From the NCBI GenBank assembly GCA_903642235.1, contig CAHJWL010000008.1:101416-165415 (forward strand): DNA of 64,000 bases, read 5' to 3'. The translations under genes and the position numbers were made by a program. Below, one piece after another: positions 10,277 through 20,235 of this stretch; position 1 is the first letter of the stretch, and each line of letters begins with the position of its first letter. The stretch comes from Acidobacteriaceae bacterium (GTDB taxonomy: Bacteria; Acidobacteriota; Terriglobia; Terriglobales; Acidobacteriaceae). Under the pieces are notes generated by a model that made no database searches, had not been told where the DNA came from, and was given only the letters and a program-made list of their open reading frames with translations.

Positions 10277-12802
10277 ATGACAACGACTGCAGCACCGGAT
10301 GGGGCGACGAGCGGAGCAGCGACCGACTCTCCGCTGGCCTATAGATGGCTCGAAGCTGACGGTGCCGCCTTCGGAGCGCCGGGGCTTGAACCACGATGGA
10401 CGTCAAGCCGCAAAGATGCTGTCTCGACGGCGTACTCTGCCGCCAGCCGGGTGTGGTTCACGGTCTCGCACGGAACATTGAATGAGATCTACTACCCGTA
10501 CATCGACCGGCCCCAGACGCGCGATATGGAGCTTTTGTTCACCGACGGCGAAACCTTCTTCCATGAAGAGAAACGAGACCTCGACTACGACTTCCGCTAC
10601 ATCGATCCGGAGACGCTGGCCGTGCAGGTGCGGGCAAGCGAACGGAACGGCCGCTACACCGTAACGAAGGAGTTCATCAGCGATCCGCATTACCCCGTTG
10701 TGCTGATGAGGGTGACGATCGAGGGCGACGAAGCTGTGTTGCGCCGGCTCAAGTGCTACGCGCTGCTGGCGCCGCACCTGGAAGGCGGGGGCGCCCATAA
10801 TAACGGCCGCTCGATCGATGTCGCAGGCCAACGCTGCCTAGTGGCGTGGAAGGGAAACATGGCGCTGGCGTTGGGCGTGAGCGGCGGCGGGTTCAGCCGG
10901 ACATCATGCGGGTACGTCGGCACAAGTGACGGCTACCAGGATCTCTCGCGCGACATGCAGATGAAGTGGCAGTTTGGCGAGGCGCTCGACGGAAACATTG
11001 CGCTGACGGGCGAAATCAGTATCGCCACGCACCGCGAGTTCACCGTGGCGATCGGCTTCGGCAGCGGCCGGCACGCGGCGCTCTCCCGCACGGTGCAGAG
11101 TCTGGCTGCTCCCTGGGCGCAGCAGCGCGATCGCTTCATCGCTCAATGGAAGCGAGTCGGTGCGCCGCCGCGGCTAGGGGAAGGATCAATGGACGGCGGT
11201 CGTCTGAGCCGCATCAGCCAGAACGTGATCCTGGCGCACGAGGACAAATCGTATGCCGGCGCGTTCATTGCGTCCGCATCGATCCCGTGGGGAGCCTCAA
11301 AGGGCGACGACGACCTGGGCGGCTATCACCTGGTGTGGACGCGAGACATGGTGCAGTCCGCAACGGCGCTGATGGCTTGCGGGCGCACGGAAACGGCGGT
11401 CAGAGCCCTTGTCTACCTGGCCTGCACACAGCGGTCTGACGGCGGCTTCTCGCAGAACTTCTGGATTAACGGCGACCCTTACTGGTCCGGTATTCAGCTG
11501 GACGAGGTGGCCTTTCCCATCATCCTGGCATGGCGGCTTTGGAAGCTGAACGCGCTTGAAAACTTTGATGTGTTTCCGTTTGTCGAGCGTGCGGCGGCCT
11601 TCATGGTGCGCTATGCGCCTGTCACCCAGCAGGAGCGCTGGGAGGAGAACGCGGGGTACTCGCCATCAACGCTGGCCGTGGTCATCAGTGCACTGCTGTG
11701 CGCGGCCGACATCGCGCGGGCCCATCAGGCGACCGACCTGGCTGCATTTCTGGAGAGCTACGCGGACTGGATCGAGGCGCACCTGGACGAGTGGACGACG
11801 ACCGACGACGGTGTGCTCGATCCCGCGGTGAAGCGGCACTACATGCGCATCCGCCCGCCGGCCGCCGGTGAGCCGTTCCACAACGCGGCCGTCCAGCCGG
11901 GATGGATTCACCTCTCCAACCGCGGGCCGGACGAGACGGCGGACTTCGATGCACGAGGAATCGTGGACGCGGGCTTTCTCGAGCTGGTGCGCTACGGTGT
12001 ACGCCGTGCGGACGATCCGCTCATCGTGGACTCGCTGAAGGTGATCGACAAGGTGCTAAAGATTGAGACCCCGTTTGGTCCCTGCTGGCGGCGCTACAAC
12101 CATGACGGCTACGGGCAGGGCAAGGATGGCGGTCCGTACATGGGGTGGGGACAGGGCCGGGCGTGGCCGCTGCTGGGCGGAGAGCGGGCGCACTTCGAGC
12201 TGGCGGCGGGCAACGACCCAAGGCCATTAATCAAGGCCTATGAGGCCTTCAGCTCGGTAGGCGGCATGCTGCCGGAACAGGTGTGGGACCACGACGATCT
12301 GCCGGAGGAGGGCCTGTATCGCGGGCGCTCAGCCGGATCAGCCCAGCCGCTGGTATGGGCGCACGCAGAGTACATCAAGCTGCTGCGATCGGTCGTGGAC
12401 GGGGCAGTCTACGATCGCATCTCTGTCGTCGAGGAAAGGTACGCGCGACCGGTAAAGGATCGCACATTTGTGAGCACCGTCGAGATCTTTCAGAAGACAC
12501 GGCCTATCGACGCCGTGCCGGCCGGACATACGCTGCGGCTGCTCGATCCGGAGCCGTTCCAGGTCGTGTGGACGGCCGATGACTGGGCGACGAAGCAGCA
12601 AACTGATGCGCGGCGGGTTGGTCTTCCGGGCTTGTTTGCTGACATTCCTACGAGAGCGGAGCAGACCGGAAGCCTCCGATTGACGCTGTACTGGCCAGAC
12701 CGCGATGCGTGGCTCGGTGCGGACTACGAAGTTAAGATCACGGCTCCAAAGAGCGCAGCGACGGCGGTCCCGCCGCCTGTGGCGGAAAAGCCATCGAACT
12801 GA
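10277..12802 (+). CDS. Glycoside hydrolase family 15 glucoamylase / glucodextranase-like protein
   Basis: This 841-residue protein has the layout of bacterial GH15 enzymes: an N-terminal glucodextranase-like beta-sandwich (about residues 20-300), the (alpha/alpha)6 barrel (about 310-700) and a short C-terminal beta domain. Catalytic-domain signatures include LVWTRDMVQSA, GGFSQNFWINGDPYWSG, RWEENAGYSPSTLA with a likely acid Glu, and GGMLPEQVWDHDDL with a second Glu. It is expected to release glucose from starch, dextrin or glycogen-like alpha-glucans. No signal peptide is evident, so it probably works on cytoplasmic glucans. It is the first gene of a same-strand carbohydrate block followed by transketolase, gnd, zwf, pgl and glk, which would consume the released glucose. 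Confidence 0.9.
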   Translation: MTTTAAPDGATSGAATDSPLAYRWLEADGAAFGAPGLEPRWTSSRKDAVSTAYSAASRVWFTVSHGTLNEIYYPYIDRPQTRDMELLFTDGETFFHEEKRDLDYDFRYIDPETLAVQVRASERNGRYTVTKEFISDPHYPVVLMRVTIEGDEAVLRRLKCYALLAPHLEGGGAHNNGRSIDVAGQRCLVAWKGNMALALGVSGGGFSRTSCGYVGTSDGYQDLSRDMQMKWQFGEALDGNIALTGEISIATHREFTVAIGFGSGRHAALSRTVQSLAAPWAQQRDRFIAQWKRVGAPPRLGEGSMDGGRLSRISQNVILAHEDKSYAGAFIASASIPWGASKGDDDLGGYHLVWTRDMVQSATALMACGRTETAVRALVYLACTQRSDGGFSQNFWINGDPYWSGIQLDEVAFPIILAWRLWKLNALENFDVFPFVERAAAFMVRYAPVTQQERWEENAGYSPSTLAVVISALLCAADIARAHQATDLAAFLESYADWIEAHLDEWTTTDDGVLDPAVKRHYMRIRPPAAGEPFHNAAVQPGWIHLSNRGPDETADFDARGIVDAGFLELVRYGVRRADDPLIVDSLKVIDKVLKIETPFGPCWRRYNHDGYGQGKDGGPYMGWGQGRAWPLLGGERAHFELAAGNDPRPLIKAYEAFSSVGGMLPEQVWDHDDLPEEGLYRGRSAGSAQPLVWAHAEYIKLLRSVVDGAVYDRISVVEERYARPVKDRTFVSTVEIFQKTRPIDAVPAGHTLRLLDPEPFQVVWTADDWATKQQTDARRVGLPGLFADIPTRAEQTGSLRLTLYWPDRDAWLGADYEVKITAPKSAATAVPPPVAEKPSN

Positions 12803-12934
12803 GAACCGGCTGCGCCGCACCAGCGGCTGCCTGAAAGAGCTGGTTGGGCCTCCTTTCGCAGGCCGGGTACACTAGCGAATGAGACGAAATCACCTGCGCC
12901 GGCCGGCGCAGCTCACATAGAGCATGAGGACACG

Positions 12935-14944
12935 ATGACCGAAGAGCAGACGCAGCAGGACGCGCAAACACAGCTGGACCAGCTTTCCATCAACACCCTT
13001 CGCTTTCTCGCCGTGGATCAGGTGGAGCAGGCAAAGAACGGCCATCCGGGAGCGCCGCTGGGATGCGCTCCCATCGGCTATCTGCTCTATCACAAGTTCA
13101 TGAAGCACGATCCGTCCGATCCCAAGTGGTCGGATCGCGATCGCTTCGTGCTGTCGAACGGTCACGCGTCAGCTCTGCTCTACGGCATGCTGCATCTTGC
13201 CGGCTACGATCTGCCGATCGAGCAGCTGCAACAGTTTCGTGAGTGGGGCTCGCACACCCCGGGGCACCCGGAGTACGGCGAGACACCAGGCGTCGAGGTC
13301 ACCACCGGACCGCTGGGCCAGGGGTTCGCGGAGGCCGTGGGTCTGGCCATCGCCGAGAAGCATCTCGCCGCAATCTACAACCATGAGAACCACACGCCGG
13401 TCGATCACCACACGTACGTTCTCTGTGGCGATGGTGATCTGATGGAGGGCATCTCGCATGAGTCCTCGTCGCTAGCCGGAACCCTTGGTCTTGGCAAGTT
13501 GATCGTGCTCTACGACGACAATTTGATCTCGCTCGATGGTCCAACCGAGCTCAGCTTCACCGAGGACGTCGTCAAGCGTTTCGAGGCCTATCACTGGCAT
13601 GTGCAGACCGTCAGTGATGGCAACGATCTGGCGGCCCTGTCGCATGCGATCGAGGCAGCAAAGGCGGAGGTGACGAGGCCATCGCTGATTAAGGTCCGCA
13701 CGGTGATCGGCTACGGCAGCCCAAAGGCCGGCACTAAAGGTGTTCACGGCGAGGCGCTTGGGCCGGAGGCGACCAAGGCCACCAAACGCAACCTCGGCTT
13801 TCCCGAGGATAAGAACTTCTATGTGCCGGAAGAGGCTGCGAAGAACTGGCTCCAGATCAAGGAGAAGGGCAAGAAGCTTCACGCCGAGTGGCAGAGCAAG
13901 TACGAGGAGTACAGCAGGGCCTATCCGGCCGAAGCCGCCGAGTACGACCGCACAACCTCGATGAAGCTCGCCGAGGGTTGGGACAAGAAGCTGCCCGTCT
14001 TCCCGACCGACAAACCGATTGCCACTCGCAATGCCGGGCAGACGGTCATGAACGCGATCGCAAGCGTAGTACCGGAGTTGTTTGGCGGTGCGGCCGATCT
14101 GACAAGCTCGACCAAGACTATCTTCAAGGATTCCCCCAGCTTCCATGTCGACCCCAAGGGACGCAATGTCTTCTTTGGCGTGCGCGAGTTCGGCATGATG
14201 GCCGCAGTCAACGGTATCGCGGCGCACGGCGGGCTGATTCCATTCGGTTCAACCTTCTTCACGTTCTCGGACTACTGCCGCTCCGCTCTGCGCATGGGCG
14301 CTCTGCAGTCGTCGCACTCGCTCTACATCTTCACGCACGATTCGATCGGTCTGGGCGCGGACGGACCTACGCACCAGCCCGTCGAGCATCTGATGGCGCT
14401 GCGGGCAATTCCGCAGTTGACCGACTTCCGTCCGGCGGACGCCAACGAGACGGCGGCCTGCTGGCGGCTCGCGCTCGAGCGGCACACGGCAGCCTTTATG
14501 GCATTGAGCCGGCAGGATCTGCCGGTGCTGGATGCGGAGAAGTACAAGATCGCCGAGGGTGTGGCAAAGGGGGCATACGCCCTGGACAGCACCGGCAAGG
14601 ACATCATTCTGATTGCCACCGGATCCGAGGTCTCGCTGATTCTCGAAGCTGCGGCTGCGTTAAAGAAGGAAGGGATCAACGCAAGTGTGGTCTCGATGCC
14701 AAGCTTCGCGATCTTTGAGGAGCAGGAGCAGTCCTACAAGGACGAACTCTTTCCTGAGGCAACGCCGAAACTGGCCGTTGAAGCGGGCGCCTCCATGGGC
14801 TGGTGGAAGTACGTCGGACACAACGGCGGCATCATCGGGGTGGACCGGTTCGGAGCCTCGGCGCCCGGTCCACTTGTGCTCGAGAAGTTCGGCTTCTCGG
14901 TCGCGAACGTTGTCGAGCAGGCCAAAAAGCTGGTGAAGAAGTAG
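12935..14944 (+). CDS. tkt: Transketolase
   Basis: This 669-residue thiamine-diphosphate enzyme moves two-carbon units between pentose phosphate sugars. Visible features are HPGAPLG near the N-terminus, the ThDP-binding GDGDLMEGISHESSSLAG segment, the central pyrimidine domain with REFGMMAAVNGI, and GHNGGIIGVDRFGASAPG close to the C-terminus. Length matches the family. ATG 12935 has a GAGGA ribosome-binding site just upstream. It lies on the same strand as the glucoamylase and the gnd-zwf-pgl-glk group and supplies the non-oxidative half of the pathway, with transaldolase encoded 11 kb downstream. Confidence 0.96.
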   Translation: MTEEQTQQDAQTQLDQLSINTLRFLAVDQVEQAKNGHPGAPLGCAPIGYLLYHKFMKHDPSDPKWSDRDRFVLSNGHASALLYGMLHLAGYDLPIEQLQQFREWGSHTPGHPEYGETPGVEVTTGPLGQGFAEAVGLAIAEKHLAAIYNHENHTPVDHHTYVLCGDGDLMEGISHESSSLAGTLGLGKLIVLYDDNLISLDGPTELSFTEDVVKRFEAYHWHVQTVSDGNDLAALSHAIEAAKAEVTRPSLIKVRTVIGYGSPKAGTKGVHGEALGPEATKATKRNLGFPEDKNFYVPEEAAKNWLQIKEKGKKLHAEWQSKYEEYSRAYPAEAAEYDRTTSMKLAEGWDKKLPVFPTDKPIATRNAGQTVMNAIASVVPELFGGAADLTSSTKTIFKDSPSFHVDPKGRNVFFGVREFGMMAAVNGIAAHGGLIPFGSTFFTFSDYCRSALRMGALQSSHSLYIFTHDSIGLGADGPTHQPVEHLMALRAIPQLTDFRPADANETAACWRLALERHTAAFMALSRQDLPVLDAEKYKIAEGVAKGAYALDSTGKDIILIATGSEVSLILEAAAALKKEGINASVVSMPSFAIFEEQEQSYKDELFPEATPKLAVEAGASMGWWKYVGHNGGIIGVDRFGASAPGPLVLEKFGFSVANVVEQAKKLVKK

Positions 14945-15254
14945 CGAGGAGGCGTGACTCTCCCCCAGCGGTGAGGGTCACGTCTGCTGACAGAGGAGTT
15001 TGCGTGCGGAGTGCGGGGGCAGAGGACGAGACGCTGGAGCAGGAGTTTGTACCGCGCGAACGAGACACTGACTCGTCGCTGCAGTCGCAGTATGAGGATA
15101 GTGTGCTGCCGGATCGAGAGTGGGAGCACGAAGAGATCTCCTGAGTCGCCCGGCGTCCATGCTGCATACGCTGTCGCACTCAGGATCGGCGGACGCAGAG
15201 GCAAAACCGAGTGTCCACGGAATCGCGAGCGACACAGAACGCATCTCTACTGCC
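14945..15254. other. Intergenic region tkt to SDR (310 bases) with a possible small ORF
   Basis: There is no recognised RNA gene. CGTGACTCTC with GAGGGTCACG (about 14952-14982) can form an imperfect hairpin after tkt, without a T-run. The possible ORF at 15004-15144 is listed separately. Confidence 0.4.
15004..15144 (+). CDS. Possible 46-residue acidic protein
   Basis: An open frame starts at GTG 15004, five bases after a GAGGAG Shine-Dalgarno match at 14993-14998. It encodes 46 residues rich in Glu and Asp (for example AEDETLEQEFVPRERDTDSS and the end REWEHEEIS). The composition looks protein-like rather than random, and the ribosome-binding site is good, but I recognise no family. It could be a remnant or a chance frame. 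Confidence 0.3.
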   Translation: MRSAGAEDETLEQEFVPRERDTDSSLQSQYEDSVLPDREWEHEEIS

Positions 15255-16160
15255 ATGGCACAGCAAAGTAATAACCTGGTCTGGTTCATCACAGGCGCTT
15301 CGACAGGCTTCGGCCGACTGCTGGCGGAAGAGGTTCTTCGCCGCGGCGGAAAGGTGATTGCAACGGCGCGATCGCTTGAGAAGGTGGCGGATCTTGAAGA
15401 GAAGCACCCCGGCCAGGCCAAGGCCTACGCGCTCGATGTAACCGATCCGGCGCAGGTCGTCTCCATCGTCGCGCAGGCGACGGCGTGCTTTGCTCCGGTA
15501 GACGTGCTGGTAAATAACGCGGGCTACGGGGTCACGGGTGCCATCGAGGAGGTCAGCGATGAGGAGTACATGCCGATGTTCGAGACGAACGTCTTTGGGC
15601 TGCTCCGGGTCACAAAGGCTTTGCTGCCGAAGATGCGGGAGCGCGGCAGCGGACACATCATCAATCTGTCATCGATTGGCGGTCTGATCGGTGCGCCGGG
15701 CTGGGGATACTACAACGCAACGAAGTTTGCTGTGGAAGGATTGACCGAGGCGCTGGCGGGGGAATGCGAGCCGCTGGGAATCCATGTAACCGCGATCGAG
15801 CCAGGGGCATTTCGCACAGACTTTCTGGGCCGTTCCGGCAAAGAGTCCGAGACCCAGATCGAGGACTATGCGTCCACCGCCGGGAAGGCACGAGAGTACT
15901 TCCAGACGCAGGCTGGCAAGCAGAAGGGCGATCCGCAACGAGCGGTCGAGGCAATCATTGCCGTCGTGGAGGCAGCAGAGCCGCCACGGCATCTGCTGCT
16001 CGGGAACGCGGCGATCACACGCTTCCGCAAGCGGCTTGAGGACTGGACGACTGAGCTGGACACCTGGGAGTCGACAACCCGCGGCGCCGACTTCCCAGAG
16101 GCCGAACCAGCGCAGGTTGCCGTCGCTTCCGCGGAGCTCGAGAAGGCAGCAGCCCGGTGA
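15255..16160 (+). CDS. SDR family oxidoreductase
   Basis: This 301-residue classical short-chain dehydrogenase/reductase has the cofactor motif TGASTGFG near residue 12, NNAGYG, a catalytic Ser in NLSSIGG and YYNATK as the catalytic Tyr-x-x-x-Lys. The substrate is unknown; many close paralogues are annotated only as oxidoreductases. ATG 15255 (MAQQSNNL) was preferred over the longer frame from 15120 because family homology begins directly after it. The stop overlaps the GTG start of the next gene (HAD hydrolase) by four bases, so the two are translationally coupled. Confidence 0.9.
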   Translation: MAQQSNNLVWFITGASTGFGRLLAEEVLRRGGKVIATARSLEKVADLEEKHPGQAKAYALDVTDPAQVVSIVAQATACFAPVDVLVNNAGYGVTGAIEEVSDEEYMPMFETNVFGLLRVTKALLPKMRERGSGHIINLSSIGGLIGAPGWGYYNATKFAVEGLTEALAGECEPLGIHVTAIEPGAFRTDFLGRSGKESETQIEDYASTAGKAREYFQTQAGKQKGDPQRAVEAIIAVVEAAEPPRHLLLGNAAITRFRKRLEDWTTELDTWESTTRGADFPEAEPAQVAVASAELEKAAAR

Positions 16161-16831
16161 ACAACGGATCCACAGAAGGACTTCCTGCAGGCCCCGAAAC
16201 GATCCAGACAATCTTCTGGGATATCGGTGGTGTCCTGCTGACGAACGGCTGGGACACAGGCCAGAGAGCACGAGTGTTGACGCCGCTCGGTGTCAACCTG
16301 GAAGCGTATGAGGCCGCGCACACCAGGGAGAACTGGTTCTGGGAGCGCGGCCTGATGTCGGCGGCGGACTTCTTCAACCGCACCCTGATCTCACCCAACC
16401 CCGGCCTTGACCTTACGTTCGAACAGGTATGGCCGCCGGTCTGTGGTCAAAGCGCAATCCTTCATGCCGAGTGCCTGGACATCCTCCATAGCCTGCGTGC
16501 CGCGCCAGGCATTCGTTTGGCTACACTGAATAACGAAAGCCGCGAATTAAATGATTACAGGCTGGACGCGTTTGGGCTTCGGGCGATCTTCGACTTCTTC
16601 ATCTGTTCAGGCTATCTCGGCGAGATGAAGCCGGAGCCGGCGATCTACCGGGCGGCGATTGAAATCTCCGGCAGACCGGCAGAGACAGGGCTCTTCATCG
16701 ACGACAAGGCAGAGAACTGCGACGCAGCCCGGGCTCTCGGCATGCAGGCAATCCACTATGAAACGCCGGCGCAGCTTATAAGAGAGCTGGCCGCACATGG
16801 CGTAGAGACTATAAGCAGTCCAACACGGTAA
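16157..16831 (+). CDS. HAD family hydrolase (subfamily IA)
   Basis: This 224-residue haloacid-dehalogenase-like hydrolase has motif I as FWDIGGVLLTNGW. The first catalytic Asp is present, but the usual DxD second Asp is Gly here, as in several YihX-like members. Motif II is TLNNES, the motif III Lys is in EMKPEPAIY, and motif IV is FIDDKAEN. The likely role is dephosphorylation of a small phosphorylated metabolite, unknown here. GTG start 16157 overlaps the SDR stop (GTGA). It is 16 bases upstream of gnd, so the SDR-HAD-gnd genes may be one transcript. Confidence 0.88.
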   Translation: MNNGSTEGLPAGPETIQTIFWDIGGVLLTNGWDTGQRARVLTPLGVNLEAYEAAHTRENWFWERGLMSAADFFNRTLISPNPGLDLTFEQVWPPVCGQSAILHAECLDILHSLRAAPGIRLATLNNESRELNDYRLDAFGLRAIFDFFICSGYLGEMKPEPAIYRAAIEISGRPAETGLFIDDKAENCDAARALGMQAIHYETPAQLIRELAAHGVETISSPTR

Positions 16832-16847
16832 AGAGAGAGGCGTACGC

Positions 16848-17753
16848 ATGCAATTAGGAATGATCGGTCTCGGCAAGATGGGCTTCAATATGGCGGAGCG
16901 CCTGCGACTCGGAGGCCACACAGTTATCGGGTTCGATTTCAGCAAAGAGACGGTTGAGAAGCTGTCCGCAACGGGCTCAAAAGGCGTCAGCTCTCTTGAG
17001 GAACTCGTAAAGGGCATGGAGACGCCGCGAGCGATCTGGCTGATGGTGCCTTCGGGAGATCCCGTCGACGAGACCATCTCAAAGCTTGAGCCTTTCATGC
17101 AGAAGGGCGACATCTTCATCGATGGCGGCAACTCCAACTACAAGGACACGCAGCGCCGGTACGCGGAATGCAAGCAGAAGGGCTTTGAATACGTCGACTG
17201 CGGGACATCGGGCGGCGTTTGGGGCCTCAAGGAAGGGTACTCGATGATGATCGGTGGCGACGAAACAGTGGTTGATCACCTGAAGCCGATCTTCCAAACC
17301 CTCGCGCCCTCAGCGACGACAGGTTGGGGCCGCGTTGGCCCGAGCGGCGCCGGTCACTTCGTGAAGATGGTGCACAACGGCATCGAGTACGGCATGATGC
17401 AGGCTTACGCCGAAGGTTTCTCCATCATGAAAGCGAAGGAACCGCTGAAGCTTGATCTGGGGCAAATCTCGGAGATCTGGCGGAATGGCTCTGTGGTCCG
17501 CTCCTGGCTGCTCGATCTGACGGCAGATGCGTTGCAGAAGAATCCCACGCTTGATGGACTTGAGGCCTACGTGCCGGACTCGGGCGAAGGGCGCTGGACT
17601 GTCTTCGAGGCCATTGATTTGAATGTCTCGGCACCGGTGATCACAGAATCCCTGATCCGGCGGCTGCGCTCGCGCGAGGAAAACAACTTCACCGATCGCA
17701 TGCTGTCGATCATGCGAAATGCCTTCGGCGGCCATGCCGTCAAGAAGTCCTGA
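16848..17753 (+). CDS. gnd: 6-phosphogluconate dehydrogenase, decarboxylating, short form
   Basis: This oxidises and decarboxylates 6-phosphogluconate to ribulose 5-phosphate. At 301 residues it is the short (GndA/YqeC-like) form rather than the 470-residue enzyme. The dinucleotide-binding motif GLGKMG is at residues 7-12, DGGNSNYKDT and VDCGTSGGVWG contain substrate and catalytic residues, and GHFVKMVHNGIEYGMMQA carries the catalytic Lys. Short-form enzymes are often NAD-preferring; that is family knowledge, not visible here. It is followed by zwf, pgl and glk in the order expected for an oxidative pentose phosphate operon. Confidence 0.95.
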   Translation: MQLGMIGLGKMGFNMAERLRLGGHTVIGFDFSKETVEKLSATGSKGVSSLEELVKGMETPRAIWLMVPSGDPVDETISKLEPFMQKGDIFIDGGNSNYKDTQRRYAECKQKGFEYVDCGTSGGVWGLKEGYSMMIGGDETVVDHLKPIFQTLAPSATTGWGRVGPSGAGHFVKMVHNGIEYGMMQAYAEGFSIMKAKEPLKLDLGQISEIWRNGSVVRSWLLDLTADALQKNPTLDGLEAYVPDSGEGRWTVFEAIDLNVSAPVITESLIRRLRSREENNFTDRMLSIMRNAFGGHAVKKS

Positions 17754-17860
17754 TCTGTAACTGAAATGGTTCGGATGCTGCTGATTCGGTCTAACTCAAA
17801 GTATGCCCGCACTGTGACGGCGATCCGGCGCTGAATACCCGGAGTGAAGGAGTGAGAGGT

Positions 17861-19405
17861 ATGGCAACAACTGTGACTGTTCCTGCTACCGCCGTAACAC
17901 CTGTATCTATCAAGGCGGATGAGCGCATCCCTGAGCCATGCGTCGTCGTCATCTTCGGCGCATCGGGCGATCTCACCAAACGCAAGCTGCTGCCCGCGCT
18001 TTACCATCTGGAGCAGGAAGGTCTGCTGCCGAAGGAGTTTTCCGTCGTCGGTGTGGCGCGACGCGATCTAAGTGCAACCTTTGCGCCGGACATGCAGGAC
18101 GGCATCCTGAAAGGCGGCGGCGTTGACGCAAACGACGCCAGGCTAAAGCCCTTTGTCGACAGGATTGAGTACTTCGCAACCAACTTTGACGATGACAACG
18201 GCTATGAGGGCTTGAAGAAGTTTTTGGCCGACGTCGATGGCAAGCGTGGCACAAAGGGGAACCGTCTCTTCTACCTCGCCGTGGCGCCGGAGTTCTTTGC
18301 CGACATCATCGGCTATCTGGGAAAGCACAACCTCACACAGTCGAACGAGAATGGAAACGGCTGGGTTCGCGTCGTTATTGAAAAGCCTTTCGGCACGGAT
18401 CTCGAATCAGCCAAGAAGCTCAACAAGGACATCAACGCTGTTCTCAAAGAAGATCAGATCTTTCGCATCGATCACTATCTGGGCAAGGAGACGGTGCAGA
18501 ACATCCTTGTCTTCCGCTTCGGCAATGGAATCTTCGAGCCTGTCTGGAACCGCAACTATATCGACCATGTGGAGATCACCGCAGCCGAGTCCATCGGCAT
18601 CGAAGGCCGCGGTCCCTTTTATGAAAAGGCAGGCGCGCTCCGCGACGTGCTGCAGAACCATGTGATGGAGGTTCTCTCGTTTGTTGCCATGGAACCACCG
18701 GACTCCTTTGAAGCGCAGGCCGTGCGAACCGAGAAGCTGAAGGTCTGGCGCGCTATCGAGAAGATCCCGATTGAGAACACTGTGCGCGGCCAGTACGGGC
18801 CAGGCAAGGTCGATGACAAGGATGTGATCGGCTATCGGCAGGAGGATCGTGTCGACCCCAACTCCACCACCGAGACGTTTGCTTCAGTTCGCGTCGTCAT
18901 CGAGAACTGGCGATGGGCTGGTGTGCCGATCTATCTGCGCGCGGGCAAGCGCCTGGAGCAGCGTGTCACAGAGGTGACGATCGTGTTCAAGCAGCCGCCG
19001 CTCCATCTCTTCAAGACCAACGGCACAAACGACAAGATCGAACCAAACATCCTGAAGATGCGCATCCAGCCGGATGAAGGTATCACCCTGCGCTTTGGTG
19101 CGAAGGTTCCCGGACCAACCACCAACGTCAAGCCGGTCAACATGGAGTTCAGCTACGCGGACGCCTTCGGCAAATCATCGGCGAACGGGTATGAGCGCTT
19201 GCTGCTCGACGCCATGCTGGGAGATGCGACGCTCTTTGCGGATCGTGAAGGTGTTGAGGCGACATGGGCCCTGTTTACACCGATCCTCGAAGCCTGGGCC
19301 GCAACCCCGCCGAAGAACTTCCCCAACTACGCCGCGGGCAGCGAAGGCCCGAAGTGCGCCGACGAACTTCTGGAGCATGACGGCCGCGCCTGGCAGGAGC
19401 TTTAA
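17861..19405 (+). CDS. zwf: Glucose-6-phosphate 1-dehydrogenase
   Basis: This 514-residue enzyme converts glucose 6-phosphate to 6-phosphogluconolactone. The cofactor-binding motif is FGASGDLTKRK near residue 35, the active-site motif RIDHYLGKE is near residue 203, and the C-terminal domain ends in a typical GRAWQEL-like stretch. ATG 17861 was chosen because AAGGA lies nine bases upstream; GTG at 17852 is a possible alternative. The gap to gnd is about 107 bases, which may hold a promoter. Pgl starts nine bases after the stop. Confidence 0.96.
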   Translation: MATTVTVPATAVTPVSIKADERIPEPCVVVIFGASGDLTKRKLLPALYHLEQEGLLPKEFSVVGVARRDLSATFAPDMQDGILKGGGVDANDARLKPFVDRIEYFATNFDDDNGYEGLKKFLADVDGKRGTKGNRLFYLAVAPEFFADIIGYLGKHNLTQSNENGNGWVRVVIEKPFGTDLESAKKLNKDINAVLKEDQIFRIDHYLGKETVQNILVFRFGNGIFEPVWNRNYIDHVEITAAESIGIEGRGPFYEKAGALRDVLQNHVMEVLSFVAMEPPDSFEAQAVRTEKLKVWRAIEKIPIENTVRGQYGPGKVDDKDVIGYRQEDRVDPNSTTETFASVRVVIENWRWAGVPIYLRAGKRLEQRVTEVTIVFKQPPLHLFKTNGTNDKIEPNILKMRIQPDEGITLRFGAKVPGPTTNVKPVNMEFSYADAFGKSSANGYERLLLDAMLGDATLFADREGVEATWALFTPILEAWAATPPKNFPNYAAGSEGPKCADELLEHDGRAWQEL

Positions 19406-19413
19406 GGAGCAGT

Positions 19414-20229
19414 ATGCCGCAACCTCTAACAGTTACATATTCCATCTGGCCGGAGCCGAAGGCGGTCGCAACTGCGGCCGCCCAGCTCTTTTCTGACGCT
19501 GTGACGCAGGCGGTCACGACTCGCGGAGCGGCGCGCGTTGCCATCTCTGGTGGCAGTACGCCAAAGGCGATGTTTGCCCTGCTGGCCGATCCGGCACAGC
19601 CGTTTGCAGCCGCAATTCCCTGGACCAGACTGCACCTGTACTGGGTCGATGAGCGCTGTGTTCCACCCACCGACGCGGAGTCGAACTACCGCATGACGAA
19701 CGAAGCGCTGCTCTCAAAGGTGCCGCTTCCGGCCGCGCAGGTCTATCGCATGGAAGGCGAGCTCGACCCAGAAGAGGCTGCCAGCCGCTACGAAACAGTC
19801 CTGCGTAACTCCATGAAGCTTGAAGGAGCCGAGTCGCCGGCATTCGATCTGCTGCTGCTGGGTATGGGCGATGATGGCCACACGGCGTCGCTCTTCCCGC
19901 ACACAGCGGCGCTCGATGAGATCACGCGGCTTGTTGTCGCGAATCACGTTCCGCAAAAAGACACGTGGCGCATTACGCTGACCTCGCCTGTCATTAATCA
20001 GGCGCGACAGGTCTGCTTCCTGATCGAGGGAGAAGCAAAATCAGTCGTCCTGGGCGAGGTGCTGACTGGCCCGCGCGATCCGGAGCGCTTGCCCTCGCAG
20101 CTCATCCGGCCCGCAAGCGGCAGCCTGCGATTTCTGCTCGACACCGCGGCGGCCGCGCATCTGCCGACGCCGGAGAATAGCTTGACCGCTCCCGGCGGCT
20201 CGCATACCGTTGGCAGTCTGGAGCTCTAA
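19414..20229 (+). CDS. pgl: 6-phosphogluconolactonase
   Basis: This hydrolyses the lactone made by the upstream zwf product. It is 271 residues, of the SugarP isomerase/DevB type, with AISGGSTPKAMFALL, the WVDERCVPPTDAESNY signature and LLLGMGDDGHTASLFPHT, which carries the catalytic His region. AAGGAG precedes ATG 19414 by five bases. It is tightly spaced between zwf (8 bases) and glk (6 bases), so co-transcription is very likely. Confidence 0.94.
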   Translation: MPQPLTVTYSIWPEPKAVATAAAQLFSDAVTQAVTTRGAARVAISGGSTPKAMFALLADPAQPFAAAIPWTRLHLYWVDERCVPPTDAESNYRMTNEALLSKVPLPAAQVYRMEGELDPEEAASRYETVLRNSMKLEGAESPAFDLLLLGMGDDGHTASLFPHTAALDEITRLVVANHVPQKDTWRITLTSPVINQARQVCFLIEGEAKSVVLGEVLTGPRDPERLPSQLIRPASGSLRFLLDTAAAAHLPTPENSLTAPGGSHTVGSLEL

Positions 20230-20235
20230 GCGACG

